A stretch of DNA of 64,000 bases from Alentia gelatinosa (GCA_950022655.1 OX465582.1:96858704-96922703); one strand, 5' to 3'; numbered from the stretch's first letter, positions 41,691 to 53,768 are shown. The notes: generated by a model from the sequence alone, not told the origin. Numbers and translations are program-made.

Positions 41691-41886
41691 GACTACTAAT
41701 TAACATTATTTAGAAATCACCAGATGGCGCCACTATAAATTGTAGGATATGACGTTAAAACATTGCTTACATACTCGAAGTCATTGATTACGGGAAAAGG
41801 TTCTTTTCTACTGGAGAGCCAAAGAATAAACTATGATATGGAAATTCCTGGGTTTAATCAATGTGAAAAGATTGATAATAAATAGA

Positions 41887-42030
41887 ACAAACGATGGTTT
41901 GTGGACAGGTAGCTCTGTAAACCAGTCAAGGCTGACTCCGAAACGCACTCGCTTTCGCTCGTATATTACTACGCTTCAACCACTTGTGGTTTACGGCCAC
42001 CAGTCCCCAAAACCATCGTTTATATTCTAT
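41887..42030. repeat. long imperfect hairpin, arms AAACGATGGTTT
   Basis: Arms AAACGATGGTTTGTGGAC and the complement of AACCATCGTTT with CCACCAGTCC pair over about 55 bases. The tip region contains CACTCGCTTTCGCTCG, resembling the tips of the other foldbacks. Confidence 0.75.
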
Positions 42031-42424
42031 TTCAACCACATGATGGCACAGGAGATCAAGGTATATTTGTTCGTTCCGAGCTAAGTTATCACAGATCATC
42101 GTTCCACCAAAGTCCACTAGATGGTGACATGTGAGAGTATGTTTTCCTGTTGATATCCGCGCTTGATATCCTCTAATTCGAGAATAAGAGAGTACATTAC
42201 ATACATACACGATAGGTACCATAAGGCTGTGACATTCCCTCGGATTTGTTTAACAATCAATAGTAGGCCTATAGACATTTTCAAGAGGACTAACTTACAT
42301 AAATCTGTGTATTGACTGGACAGCACCACTTAAGCGGTGGCGCCCTCATTGCCAATCTTGAAAACCAAAGCACTTTTACACCTGTACGATACGATTGTTT
42401 AAACATTTACATCGGAATGGAACT
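42031..42424. other. spacer
   Basis: No recognised feature. Confidence 0.4.
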
Positions 42425-42780
42425 TGCTTTGTTATTATATACCCGTGCAGTATATTTAATAATTACGTACTGCTACTCGATGTGCAGTATAAATTGGATA
42501 ATGAACCTTGTGCAGTACACTGTTATACTGAACACGTTGAAACATCAGTAGTGTGTGAGCCTACACGTAGACATGTCGTCTATGCCAATATATGGTAAGA
42601 TTTTATTAATTTTGGGTATGTGATAAATAAAGAACGACCTACCATGCTTGTAAAACTCGATGGAAATTGGTGTTATTTACAGAACTCGACCTGGGGCCGC
42701 CTTCTGTAAAAAAACAACCCAACAGTTCTCCATCTCGTTTTGTAGCATGTACAACATGGTCATGTCGTTCTATATAGATA
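42425..42780. repeat. two-part hairpin element, GTGCAGTATA family, copy 2
   Basis: ATATACCCGTGCAGTATA and TGCAGTACACTGTTATAC in the first part. The hairpin at about 42632-42775 has arms AGAACGACCTACCATGCTTG and CATGGTCATGTCGTTCT. It parallels 21075-21440. Confidence 0.75.
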
Positions 42781-45084
42781 TGTTTGCCTTTATGCATATA
42801 TACATTAGCAAGCCAAATCAAAAACGGATCAACGTTAGTGGCATAACTTACGCTTACCCATCGTTAGCACACATAAAAATCCAAAAGGAATATTGCATGA
42901 ATAAAAATATAAAACATCTCCATTATATGTCTCCTTTTCTATGGAGTGTAATGAAATTTGCATTTTTATGTATGGATAATTACCGTAAGATATTTGCCCG
43001 TTTAAAGTTGTGGTCCACAAGGCTGGCGATGTGGCATCAAAATGGAACAGCTTGGCGCCTGTTATAGCTCAAGACTGAGGCGGTGGAGCAGATCAGACGC
43101 TGACCAGCAGCGACACAAGGCGATGAACGGGCAAAAGCCTAATAAATTAGCTTTCACCGTTTACCAAGTGGCGGCCGCCGGTGATAGCCGGGGCGGTGGG
43201 TTTTATTCTATAAGCTTGTCTGGTACATGCCTGGCGATTTCAAATATCGCCGACCCAGTGGAGGATAGCCTTTAAATGGCAGGCCGATGTAAAGAACCGT
43301 TGGTGCCTTTTTTTTTAATTAAAAAAAAAAGTTGTATGACATTTACCACACAGCTTCAACATATTGAATTATGGAATGTGCCTCCATATGTCCTTGATAT
43401 AATCAGGCGTGAGATTTACACGTTGTTTTCTTTTCTATATATACCTCTAGGGTTATTATAAAAAATATTTTTTTTATCGAAGGGTTTCAAGAAGAAAATC
43501 CTGAGAGATAGTGAGCAATATTTGCGCAATTCTAGCTACTATACCTCTCTGTTGAGGTGAAGAATTCACTGAGATTAACTCCGACTGCAGGGGATTGGGC
43601 AATCTCCCAGTTCCTTGCCTGTTTACAAGATTTTGCCAATTATAATTTCTAGGAAATATGTATTTGTACCTATTTTTTTTTTATCTTACATCCATCCAAC
43701 GCATAAACATTCTTGCCCCAGGTACCACTTCGGTAAACTTCCCTTTAGGGGCCTTCCATAAGGTACTACGCACTGAATTGTGGGAGGGGTCAACATTTTT
43801 GGAAATATTAAGTATGCTCCTTCTTTGTCCTATTGCGTACAAGAGTTTGGGGGTGAGGGGTCCAAAATTTCAGAAATTCTACGTGCGTACTTTATCTATA
43901 GCCCCTTTGAGAGACGGGATTGCCCAATTGTTTCTTTCCTAAGCTCATTCTCACAGGAAGATTAATTCTTCACTTTCCTATGAATTCTTGGTTTTAGCTT
44001 TTCACGCTAGGCCGCAGCACAGGTTAATTGGGTACCCAGTCTCTTTTGACTTAACATCCAACAGCATAGTCAGCATCTGAAGTAAGTACGAGACAGGAAT
44101 CACCAGATGGCGACACTGATCTATCGAATCGGCGTAAGAGTGAGATATTTTTAAAGGAACTTTTTAAAGGAGCTTTTCAACACTGATCCACGCCCAAATC
44201 ATGTAGTAGGTTAAAGTTAGGGGTTTACACTCATTATAAAAGGTAGAAGCTATGAGAGAATGCCAATTTTCGTATTCCACCAAATGACTCAAGCTGATAT
44301 ACATGTAGTAGAATTGGTAGTAGTGGAACAGATAATTTTCAAGGAAATTGTGCAAACGGTGATACAAGCACTACATTTGGTATTGTAATTCTCATTGGCA
44401 TACTAGGTAATTCTCTCTGACAAGCCATTTAAAAATCCAAGATGGCGGCCATTTTTCAAGATGGCTGCCAAAATGACCTGCTGAGAATCAAGATAGAGAA
44501 CAACAGCCACTTGGCTGATTTGAGTGACTATGGTGTCAGCTTGTATGTTTTTAGGGATGCTGTATTCATGTCCCTCAGTTTCAAGAGCCTATGCTAAATA
44601 GTTATCAATGTTTTGTCATTTTTGTCTTATTTTTTCATCAGCAAAATAATATTTGGCGAATTTTGTGAATGTCACAGTTTGATTTAAATACTATCAAAAT
44701 AATGACGGCTGATATTTCCCCAAAAAAGTGATTTTATAATTACTCAGAACAGAAATAAGTCTTCAAAATATTATTTGGACGGAAACAATGCATTATTAGC
44801 AGGGAAAGAAGTGTTCTTTTTTCATAACAACTAAGACAAAACAAACCCTTAAAACACCATGAATGGAAACCTTCAGCGGAATTTCAGTGGCACTGACATA
44901 ACATACTACACATGTATGACATATATTTACGATTTGACAAATATTCTACCTGCAATATCAACAATAACTGGTGAAATTCTGTTGCATCTCTAGATTTTTA
45001 CCATGGATCATAAAGTCTTTATCTATAGACATATTTAAGACTATGTCTCAAGTAATCCAACATCCAGCTTCTTGCAACAAGAAT
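42781..45084. other. spacer, no supported gene
   Basis: No coding region recognised. A GC-rich patch near 43170-43200 (GCGGCCGCCGG) stands out locally. CACCAGATGGCGACACT near 44100 resembles CACCAGATGGCGCCACT near 41720, so a diverged repeat may span these. Confidence 0.4.
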
Positions 45085-45441
45085 TCATTGTTGATGAACA
45101 CACATACACAAGGTAGTACATGGGAGTCCTGAGCAAAAGCTGAAGTTAATAGACAGCCATACAGCATTATTCACATCGTTGTTTGCAAAATAGTAGCAGA
45201 TGACACCTGAGAGTGGTTCAAAATGCAAATCAAAATCTCCTTCTATGAATGAGAAAATAAGTGTGAATACAACAAACTCCATATCCAATTTCCAGAACTG
45301 GAACTGTGGACTTTCAAGTCTCTGCTTATCACACCAGTCCTCAAAGGTCAAGGTAGATCTCCCAGATTCTTCATGGCTGTAAGGTTTATAAGCACTTGTC
45401 AACAGGCTCCATGCTTTGATCCAATGATCCAGTCTTTTCAT
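45085..45441 (-). pseudogene. C-terminal piece of the multicopy mobile-linked protein
   Basis: Open 118-residue fragment with the block FWKLDMEFVVFTLIFSFIEG and, after it, residues resembling the conserved WFFALDxxNYARWL segment as ICYYFANNDVNNAVWLSINF. The Met at 45441 is unlikely to be a true start. Confidence 0.5.
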
Positions 45442-47376
45442 TGTGAATCTTGATGCTGTGGGGAAATCTGCTGTACCTTCAGTATGGGCACTAGTCTAGC
45501 CACTGCCTTTTAGTAGCACTCTTGCTTACTTCAATGCAGTTTTGATATGAAGTCCACCAAACATGATGTAAAACTTGTCCTCTCCATAATGAGGCCAATT
45601 CCATTGGATCTAGGGGGTAGACTGGGTGGCCATATTTTACAATAGGGATCTGCTCTGGGTTCAGGAAGGCTACTATATCTGGGATCTTCTTCATGGCAAG
45701 CACAATTATTACAATGGAATGAGGCTGTTCCTGAAACATGGGAAGAAGAAATGCAATGCTGATTTCAAATTGGTGACCCTTTTTCTGTGTTACTTGATAA
45801 GTAGCCCAAGTGATAATTACTCTTTATCCACAGTCTCTGTAAGGGTGACTTGATTGATCTAGGTGATGGAAATGACTCGATTCCTACTGCTGGAGAATTG
45901 AGTTTCTTTATGAAGTAAGCTGGTCTGAAATTAGTAAGTCACAGGAAGTTCTGGAATTCCCTTAACCACCACACCTGTCTTAAGTTTAAGTGGCAACATT
46001 CCTCCACAGGATGTTAAGGGCTTGGATGTTTTACGAGAGACACATTAGTGCCATGAAACAATGTGTTAGCTTTAGTTGCAGGAAGGTTATCATCAATATT
46101 GTCAACTGCTACAATTGTGAGCAACTACTTTCTTAACAGTCGAGGGCATAGAACTCTATTTTCCAGCTACAACTGAGCTACAACTGCTTGGCCCATTCTC
46201 TTGGAGGATATCAATAAGTTACTTCTCCTTGGTCTTAGCAAACCTTTTCTTGCCAACGTTCAACATACACAGCAAAAGGTGACTCTCTCTCCTTTGAATG
46301 CCTGTGAACTTTTGACCCTGTCTTGTATTTGCCAAAATAGCTGCATTGTAAGAGCTGTAATATGGCAAGATCATACTTTGATGCAGCCATGCTGCAGCTG
46401 GGACTTGATGTCTGCACCAAGTTCAATCATAGACACACATTGCAGTAGTGATGCAGGGACAGCTTGCTCCAAACAACCATCATGGAAAATCTTATTCAAC
46501 TCTGTCTTATGCTGAAGCATGCCACATCTAATCACCCCAGCAGCCTTTGCTAGATGGATTGCTTTTCTGTATCTCCTTGCTTGTGTAAGGATTAGCCCTT
46601 CTCAATCCTTCTCAAATGCCAGCAGTACATCACACTTTTGCTGATGAGCGCTTATGCTTGGTGCTTACGCATATGGTAAAGCAGCTGGCCATTCAGTCAG
46701 GTAGCAATTCTGATAATTCTATACCTAGCTGCTCAAGTCCCTTCTTGTATATTGTGGAGAAATCTGCAAGTCTGAAAAGTGGATCAGTGTCAATTACAGT
46801 TTTCATCTCACTGATATGTGTTCATAGTCCAGAGAAGGCAATTGGATATGCTACTGACCTTTCCTTAGTTCTTTTGTTTTGTGACACTATTTTGCTTCAA
46901 GTTGGGCTTGTTCTCCATTATACAGTGCAACCAAACAACTCCTGGTGCAACAATATCTCCAACAGTCATTTTAGCAAGTAGCTTCGTATCACACAGATTC
47001 TTTGCACATTTATTTTTGTCTCATTCAGTTTCATTATCATTGCTTCTTTTCTTTGATCCTCTTTCTTCCTGCTCATATAAGAAGCATTCTGTCATTTTCA
47101 GATATATATCTTTCCTTGGTATTTTGCTGCTGCTTTTTTTCCTTTTCCATTTGCCCTGGTAGTGCACAACAATCACTCTGTTAAAGTAACATGCATGTCA
47201 TTCCTGTTGACTTCATGCACAATAATAAAGTTTGAACTAAGAATATCCATGATCGCACACAGACTCTGTGCACTACTCTCTCCTAGTTTAGCCCAGGAGT
47301 CAATGTGGTGTACCTGGTTATGGCCAGTGCTGTGCAGAAACAACTTCTCAGATGCCATAGGTAGGAGTTGTGCCAC
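45085..47376 (-). pseudogene. relic of a transposon-associated multicopy protein
   Basis: Minus-strand pieces of one degenerate protein in order. 47376-47173 is an open 67-residue piece with QVHHIDSWAKLGESSAQSLC. 46426-46235 has VHRHSKERESPFAVY. About 46110-46015 has VDNIDDNLPATKANTLFHG. 45441-45085 is a 118-residue piece with FQFWKLDMEFVVFTLIFSFI and a block like the FHFWxxxLxLExxLLxFVRxxREGxFxLYxExL region. I recall such proteins as repeated, apparently mobile-element-linked ORFs in several invertebrate genomes; I cannot name the element. Stops and frameshifts between pieces show it is dead. Confidence 0.55.
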
Positions 47377-49209
47377 AGTAAAGACCAGCGCAAATAGTCC
47401 ATTTGAATCATATGGCTGACTGCTGAAGCAGAAGTGCCACTTCTACCACCAAATCCTACTCCAATAATAAGAAGGCATGTATGGTGATACAAGTCACCAA
47501 GCATCAAAATGACTCAATGAAAGTGGCTAAATGCTGATAAATGATCTAAGCTCTTTAAACCAAGTGAAATGTATTCGGCATCCCTGAAAACATACAAATT
47601 GACACCAAGATCTGTAAAAACAACCAAGTGATTACTTTTCTATGAGTATTTCCCGTTTTCCATTTAACCCTGATATATATTAAATATATATATATCCAAA
47701 AGATATTCATCATTCTACCCTTGAACTCGGCCCTGATAAAAAAAAACTGAAATGATTACGGCATAATACTAAGATCACAGTCCCAAGTGAAATTCAAACT
47801 TCATGTACCAAGACCACGCCCTGAGAGCCTTAAAAGGGCCCGGCGTAACCGAGGGAAGACGGAATATCTCAACTCATCCCATTCTCATCATACTTCTTTT
47901 CTTCTTTTGCTTTTGCAGTGAGCAAATGCTTTTTATTTCATTCACATTTTTCAAATACAATGTTCAATTTACAATATGCCTACATCCATCTAGTGCACAT
48001 TGGTGTGTCGTTTCATAAACAGGCACATCATGTCTAGAGTATTGTGGTTTATTCACAATGCTCCTTTTTGTAACGTCCTCATTATCCTTGTTCTTTCTTT
48101 GTGCTCGTGTAGGGATATTATAATCAGGTATCAGAAATGCTGCTTAATGATGATTAACGTATACGCAACAAAACCTGTAACTTGCACTATGATTAAATAA
48201 TGGGTCAGGAAGGCCACCCTCGTGGCGAAAAGATACTGCGTCGGAAGCCCTCTGATGCAATCGAATATTCTCGCTTTTTTCATGACGCAAAGTGCAGAAA
48301 TGAAGAGAAAGGGATTGGTTGGAAATGATGCAATATTTTGATATTGTAATTTCAGAGAATGCTTTTCCTTTAGATATTATTCATAAACGAATGCTTACTT
48401 AAACTATTTAGCTATTTTGCAGCACAAGATCTTTAAGGGAAACACCATTTCGATCCGGATCGCACCATAGTCCCTAACATGCCTTCCTGGCCTATAGTTT
48501 TGATAGATAATTGACAGTATTAAAACTCGCCAGTTGGCGGCACTGTGAATTGTAATATATGCCTTTAACAGCACACGTGGTCTGAATCTAGAGTTTACAG
48601 AGGTCGGAGAGACAGCCCTCTATAGGTCTAGGAAATCATGTCTTAACTTTTTATTTCTAAATTTCCTTCATATAACAATTCCTTCCCTGTCCACAAACCT
48701 AACAGAACCACATTAATCATAATCTTATGCATATTTAATTGTATGCTGATGATATTAAAACACATTACTTTATCATACATCAAAACATAGGCCTACATGA
48801 TACGATGTAAAGACACACCTTCGCTCTTTGATGATTTTATTACCTTCGGATAAGTCTGGACTTTCTCTTGATCCCCTGCGACAGATTCCAGTAGTCTTGC
48901 TGTATACGCAACATACATGAATAGTTCAAACCGAGCACACCAGCCCTGACGAGTTTTTCTTAGCCTACTTTAGAACCAGTCTGCCCTTTGTACGTATATC
49001 ACACAACCACAAGCAGAATTTAGTTGTTTGCACTAAACACCTGCATTCTTAATGACCCCAACACGCTATTGAACATTCTGGATGAAACAAAGTTAGGATC
49101 TTAGAATTCTCTACACGCCTCGCACACATCATACATATTTCACCTCCGTGTCCAAGACGCCATGTTTATTAGTGTGATTTGATGAATGGCTTTGCCAGGT
49201 GTTATGACA
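47377..49209. other. spacer
   Basis: No supported gene. A TA-rich patch lies near 47675-47695. Near 48525-48560 a CCAGTTGGCGGCACTGTGAAT phrase resembles CCAGATGGCGCCACTATAAAT near 41722. Confidence 0.4.
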
Positions 49210-49905
49210 GCTTATGACTGATTGGCATCAGCCCCCCCCCCCCCCCAGCCACTGTGTCCTGCACCCCACCCCCCCTCCACGCACACAAACAGACACACCG
49301 CGAGCCCCGCGATCACAGGGGCACCCCATTCCTCAAAATGCCTTTTTCCGTAGTCCGGTGTCGGACCTTATCTGCTTGGTTACGCCACAGCTGAAGCCAA
49401 ACATTCACCTGGCAACGTATTCTTAATCATTGGAGGACTGAGTGTATAAGCGTAATACGTTTATAATACCCGTGTACATTATTTCCATAGAAATAAAAGC
49501 GATTGCATCGTATTCTATGGTATTCCAGCTCCAATTTGATGTATCATACATGCATATCACTTCAATGATACTATAGATATACCTTAGATAACACAGGGAC
49601 ACCTAAACTGGATATACACTAATACATTGGCAGGCCTAGCTATAATATGGTTATCTTTTTCCAAGTTAAAACCAAGACAATTATCAAGTATGACTCGTCA
49701 GTACAATGCCAAAGATTGTTCCCGCATTCTAATCTGTCAAAAACAACACTCCTGCAATCACACCCACCCTTCACACTTAAGGTGTGATTGCCATATATCT
49801 ATATGTGCATGTGGGTGGACTCGGCCGTGTTTGTCCGAGCGGCCGCGTATCTAGAGAGTGGGCCGTTTGGTGGCGCTGAACGGCAACACCTGTATTGTAC
49901 ATAGT
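49210..49905. repeat. diverged inverted duplicate of 16905-17560
   Basis: About 690 bases matching the reverse of intron 1 sequence, from the C tract at 49232-49246 to GGCAACACCTGTATT at 49905, where similarity ends. In intron 1 the corresponding end abuts the truncated LINE. No coding region found. Confidence 0.8.
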
Positions 49906-50479
49906 CTTCCGTTGCGCGGAACACCTATAACTATAAGGTGCCTTCTAAGGTGTTTGTGGTTGCTTTGCATTTTCTCTATATCTTAAGAAAATAATTCTTA
50001 TGAAACTCATCCTCATCTAAACATCCTGGCTCATTTGGAAGTTGCCATATATCTTATTCAGTCTGTGTATAATCCAATTTTCATTTATCAGTGTTTGGAA
50101 AACCAGTGATTACAATTAAAATCACAACTTATTATGCTGTATTTTAAGAACGAGCTAACTGTACGACAACTCTTATAGGTGACCTTGATGTAGGAGGGTT
50201 GAAGACGACTTCGGACAATTTGGAGGATAAAGGAGAATTGTATATAAATTTATACAAAGATAGTTCGAAGTCTACATAAGACCCTATCCTGGAACTGTCC
50301 TAGCTCTAAGGCCAAAATGCTTATACAACGACATTGGCCCCAGGACGACCAGAGGACAATTTCTATAAACTATCCTGGATTATTAAACGGCCCACATAAT
50401 GCTTATACAACGACATTGAATCATTGGCCCTAATACGATTGGAGGACAACATCTATGATATATCCTGGATTATTCAACG
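49906..50479. other. spacer with short internal duplication
   Basis: AATGCTTATACAACGACATTG occurs near 50318 and 50398, followed by GGCCC and GGAGGACAA phrases. It is a small tandem duplication and there is no gene. Confidence 0.5.
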
Positions 50480-50650
50480 GGCCACTGTGCACTAGGCGTC
50501 GCCGGGAGACCGCCGTTAGCGCGCCGGGTGTGACGGGCGGCGCGGGGGTCTCTCCGGTCACGCCCGCGGGGATCGGAGCCGCTCCTCGCCGGCCGCGCGC
50601 GCCGCGACCTATCAATCTTTAAGCGGGCGTCGCTCGAGAGCGGACGGTGT
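50480..50650. other. CpG-dense patch 1
   Basis: Strongly GC- and CpG-rich compared with its surroundings (GCGCGCCGGG, GGCCGCGCGCGCCGCG). It may be a CpG-island-like promoter, a GC-rich exon or part of a repeat. The minus frame at 50430-50615 has no recognised motif. Confidence 0.4.
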
Positions 50651-50716
50651 AAGGGGGGTAGGGTGGGTGGGTGAAGGAGGGCCATGGCTTCTGCAGGAGG
50701 TGTGGGTGCAGATGTC

Positions 50717-50990
50717 ACACTCTCTAAGTCGTAATCTGTACAAGGTTCTCACTGCGCTCTATGGGAGAAGAATTCTTAACGAACTAGGCTTAGAGCCTCG
50801 AGAATCCACTGACACACTGGCTAGGTGGCATCATTGAGATTATAGGAATCTTTGGTTGCATCGATGTACGTCTTTAGCACAGGAGCGAGCCAGTGGATTC
50901 TCGATGCTCTAAGCCTAGTTCTTAAAGATTATTCTCCATAGAGCGTATAGTGAGAGTATAGAATACGACCTAGAGAGTGTGAGATCTTAT
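50717..50990. repeat. large foldback, arms about 95 bases
   Basis: CACACTCTCTAAGTCGTA on the left pairs with TACGACCTAGAGAGTGTG on the right. Inward, CTCTATGGGAGAAGAATTCTT pairs with AAAGATTATTCTCCATAGAG, and AACTAGGCTTAGAGC plus CGAGAATCCACTG pairs with CAGTGGATTCTCG plus GCTCTAAGCCTAGTT. The loop is about 75 bases. It could be a MITE or a hairpin-RNA source. Confidence 0.85.
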
Positions 50991-50994
50991 GAGA

Positions 50995-51046
50995 GGGGCA
51001 CGCGGGCGTACGGAACCACGCTCAGGATGAGACGGCGACCAGAGAG
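50995..51046. repeat. direct repeat with 51655-51710
   Basis: GCGGGCGTACGGAACCACGCTC-like sequence with GAGACGGCGACC recurs as TACGGAACCGCGCTCGGGTT with GAGACGGCCACC near 51660-51710. The MITE at 51047-51392 directly follows the first copy. Confidence 0.7.
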
Positions 51047-51392
51047 GGAGTCAAAGTGAACCCACTGAAACTACAGATACCCGTTCACGAAACACCATTT
51101 CCGGATATAGCTAGCGCTCAGGACTTTGACTGTATAGGCTCAACAGTATATGTATCATTCTCCAATCTTCAAGATACATATTTCTGATACACTTAATAAC
51201 TGTTATAATAGCTTCGAGACAGTAATTCAGAGACAATAGTAATAAACTACAATTCGATAGTAGAAAATGAGACCCAAAAGAAAATTCAAACCCCCATAGC
51301 TTTTAATAGCATTAAGCCTCGTTCTGTCTGGCTTCCGCATATGGTGTTTTGAGCACTGGTATCTGACGTTTTAGCGGGTTCACTTTGGCTCC
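51047..51392. mobile_element. MITE with GGAGTCAAAGTGAACCC ends
   Basis: Terminal inverted repeats of about 60 bases: GGAGTCAAAGTGAACCCACT on the left and GCGGGTTCACTTTGGCTCC on the right. Further in, GAAACACCATTTCCGGA pairs with TCCGCATATGGTGTTTT. No coding. Confidence 0.82.
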
Positions 51393-51654
51393 ATCTGTTA
51401 CAGGAAATCCTAGCCGTAACACAGTTACATCATATATATGACAATAGATGGGCCCAAGTCTCAGCTTTCTAAGAACGTTTTGTTTATGAAATTCGGCTGC
51501 TTATTAATGATACAAGAGCCATTTATATTTTCATTATTACAGTCTTGGGCGTTTGCTGCAGTGTGGCTGCTACAGGCCAGAGCCTATCGCCTCGTTCTGG
51601 TGTGACTTACTTGTCTGCCATTACAAGATGGCGCCAGTGTGGAGAGGGTCTATT

Positions 51655-51880
51655 GGGAGGGGTGTAGCGGGTCTACGGAACCGCGCTCGGGTTGAGACGG
51701 CCACCGGATAACCACCATGAAATATGCACCAGTGAGACGCGGCGCGCGCCTAAAAACCACACCCCGCGTCTGTCCCGCGTCTGTCACTTGGCACGTCGCC
51801 GGAAGACGCGACACAGACGCTGCCGGTCGCCCACCGACGTACACTGGCCGCCAGAGCCCCGCTACGTTAACTCTGGTCGG
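51655..51880. other. CpG-dense patch 2
   Basis: GC- and CpG-rich (GACGCGGCGCGCGCC, ACGTCGCCGGAAGACGCG), with overlapping open frames on both strands. It could be a promoter-associated island or unmethylated repeat. It includes GTACACTGGCCGCCAGAGC, a near copy of the phrase seen in intron 1. No gene assigned. Confidence 0.4.
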
Positions 51881-51899
51881 GTCAAATGCATGGCCACCG

Positions 51900-52610
51900 A
51901 CTACCTGTAAATGTCCGTGACTCTCGAAACCAGTTTTACACATTCTTATTTCCTTTTGTGTGTATAGTGAATAAAATATCCCTAAAGGTTGACTTTATCA
52001 TCAATTTGCTGAGCTGTGAATATTTCTTGATAGGTATCTCTGCTCTTAGACTTGCTCAAGTCTTTGATTATGAACATTCTTTAAATGATTAATGACAATC
52101 AGAATAAAGTTTATTTTAGTATGTATCCTTCTCTGACTGGCCCATGAATCAAAGTATCCCAGCGAGGAGGGTAACCATAGTATGCAGGGACAGGAGCTAG
52201 TCTACTCTGCTCCCAGAACCCGCGTATACAAAAAAAATCTAACTTGGTCTGGGAGTGAGAATTTGTGGACACGAGCTTGGTTCAGCAATACCAGCCACTA
52301 AGTCGATACTCGCCGCAGACAGGGGTGGGTGACCAATCTACCATCGGCGTCGCCTGTCGCTGCGGGCGGAGGTCAGACAGGCGCCGGCCGCGGTGTGAGA
52401 AGTACACGGAAACGTCGGCGTGGTGCAGGCCATGATTTAAGCACAATACTGGTCTACCGATTTCGGAACATTGATGCACCTTTATCGGTGACAAAGGAAC
52501 AGTAATTTATCTCAGACGAACCATCCTAACGGAGTCGGCCCCAGTCGGTAGAAGTGGGGCGGTTAGGCAAGGGTCAGCCAGCGATTAGTGAAAAAGTTAG
52601 TCAATGTGAA
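51900..52610. other. spacer
   Basis: No recognised gene. A short GC-rich stretch lies near 52340-52420. Confidence 0.4.
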
Positions 52611-52771
52611 GGGTGAGATAAATTCAGAAAGCCATTCAAGTTTACAGTCAGAGCTCGATCCCATCTCGCTTGAATCGCTAGGTAATTCACGCGGCTTCGC
52701 CTTGTGAATTACTTTACGATTCAAAGTCGATGGGATACAAGCTCTGACCCTAAGCCTTTATAGGCTTCCTC
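52611..52771 (+). repeat. foldback element, hairpin half
   Basis: GGGTGAGATAAATTCAGAAAG, then hairpin arms TCAGAGCTCGATCCCATCTC and GATGGGATACAAGCTCTGA, with the tip CACGCGGCTTCGCCTTGTGA. The upstream module is not recognisable here. Arms match 58680-58849. Confidence 0.8.
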
Positions 52772-53161
52772 TATAGTATATCGGGGAGGCCCAATGGAAA
52801 TGGGAAATTAGGGGAACTCAAGAAATCGGCATTTCCACCTGCCGATTATGACCACCGATAATGGCATTTCGCACCACCGACCGATTATGCGACACATTCT
52901 GCATAATAATCGTCAGGTGGAAATGATCTATGATTTTTCTGCAACTCTTTACGCAATATAGCACCACCTACTGTCTTTTGAGTCCAGCGTTGAAATGAAA
53001 CCGGTTCGATGTGCCACCTACTTTTCACAAGCAGAACCAGCGACCGACTTTTGTACTGCGTGAATATTATCGGTGTTCGTCGGCAGGTTTTCCACCCGCA
53101 TTTGACGCCCCACTATCAGGACTCCCATTCGTCAGTTTACTTTATTCTTCACTGTAAAAAA

Positions 53162-53361
53162 TACAGTAGAACCCCGCGTAAGCGGCCACCCTTCGTTCCG
53201 GGTCAAAGTGTCCGATTACGCGGGATGTCCACTTACACGGGGTTGAAATAAATATATAATAGAGGAAACCGTTCCGAGCAAAAGTGTCCGTTAACGCGGG
53301 GTGTCCGCTAACGCGGGGTGTCCGCTTACGCGGGGTGTCCGTTAGGCAGGGTTCTACTGTA
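53162..53361. mobile_element. pogo/Tigger-like MITE, copy 2
   Basis: Ends TACAGTAGAACCCCGCGTAA and GGCAGGGTTCTACTGTA with TA termini. The interior has four or more GTGTCCGCTTACGCGGG-like units. Related to 31122-31304. Confidence 0.88.
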
Positions 53362-53363
53362 CA

Positions 53364-53768
53364 GAATATTGACTGGTTACAGATACAAGCGGTCGTATGC
53401 TCCGAGGAGTTGACGCGTAGCAATATCCGAGCGTATGCGAGGATATTATGCAGAGGCAACTCTGCGGAGCATGTACAACCGCTTTTATCTGAAACCAGTA
53501 TATGGTATTTATCATCCACCTTTTCCTGACAAATGGCGTGCCGATATAAGTTCATTTAGGTTTGCACTACTTTTTTATAAGCACTATTTTTCCCTATGCA
53601 TCACCCAGAGCATACAACATAATTGTATGCTCCGGGTATGAAGATACACGCTGCCCATGTGTTTTCTATTGATACTTTGTATTAGGTGTATATATCTGTA
53701 TGCTCTGGGTATGTAGATACACGCTGCCCATGTGTTTTCTATTGACACCTTGTATTAGGTGGAAATAA
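53364..53768 (-). repeat. two-part foldback element, TTATCCACCTAAT family, copy 2
   Basis: Reverse of the 32745-33078 type. Hairpin 53364-53507 has arms TATTGACTGGTTACAGATAC and CTGAAACCAGTATA, and TGCTCCGAGGAGTTGACGCG. The module follows and ends TTGTATTAGGTGGA. The GATACACGCTGCCCATGTGT plus TTTTCTATTGA phrase is tandemly duplicated near its end. Confidence 0.85.

Noticed and set aside
11025..51860. Recurring ACACTGGCCACCAGAGCA phrase (11025 reversed, 11714, 12777, 51840)
   Set aside because: Possibly a transposon end, but I could not pair copies into a bounded element with matching inverted ends.
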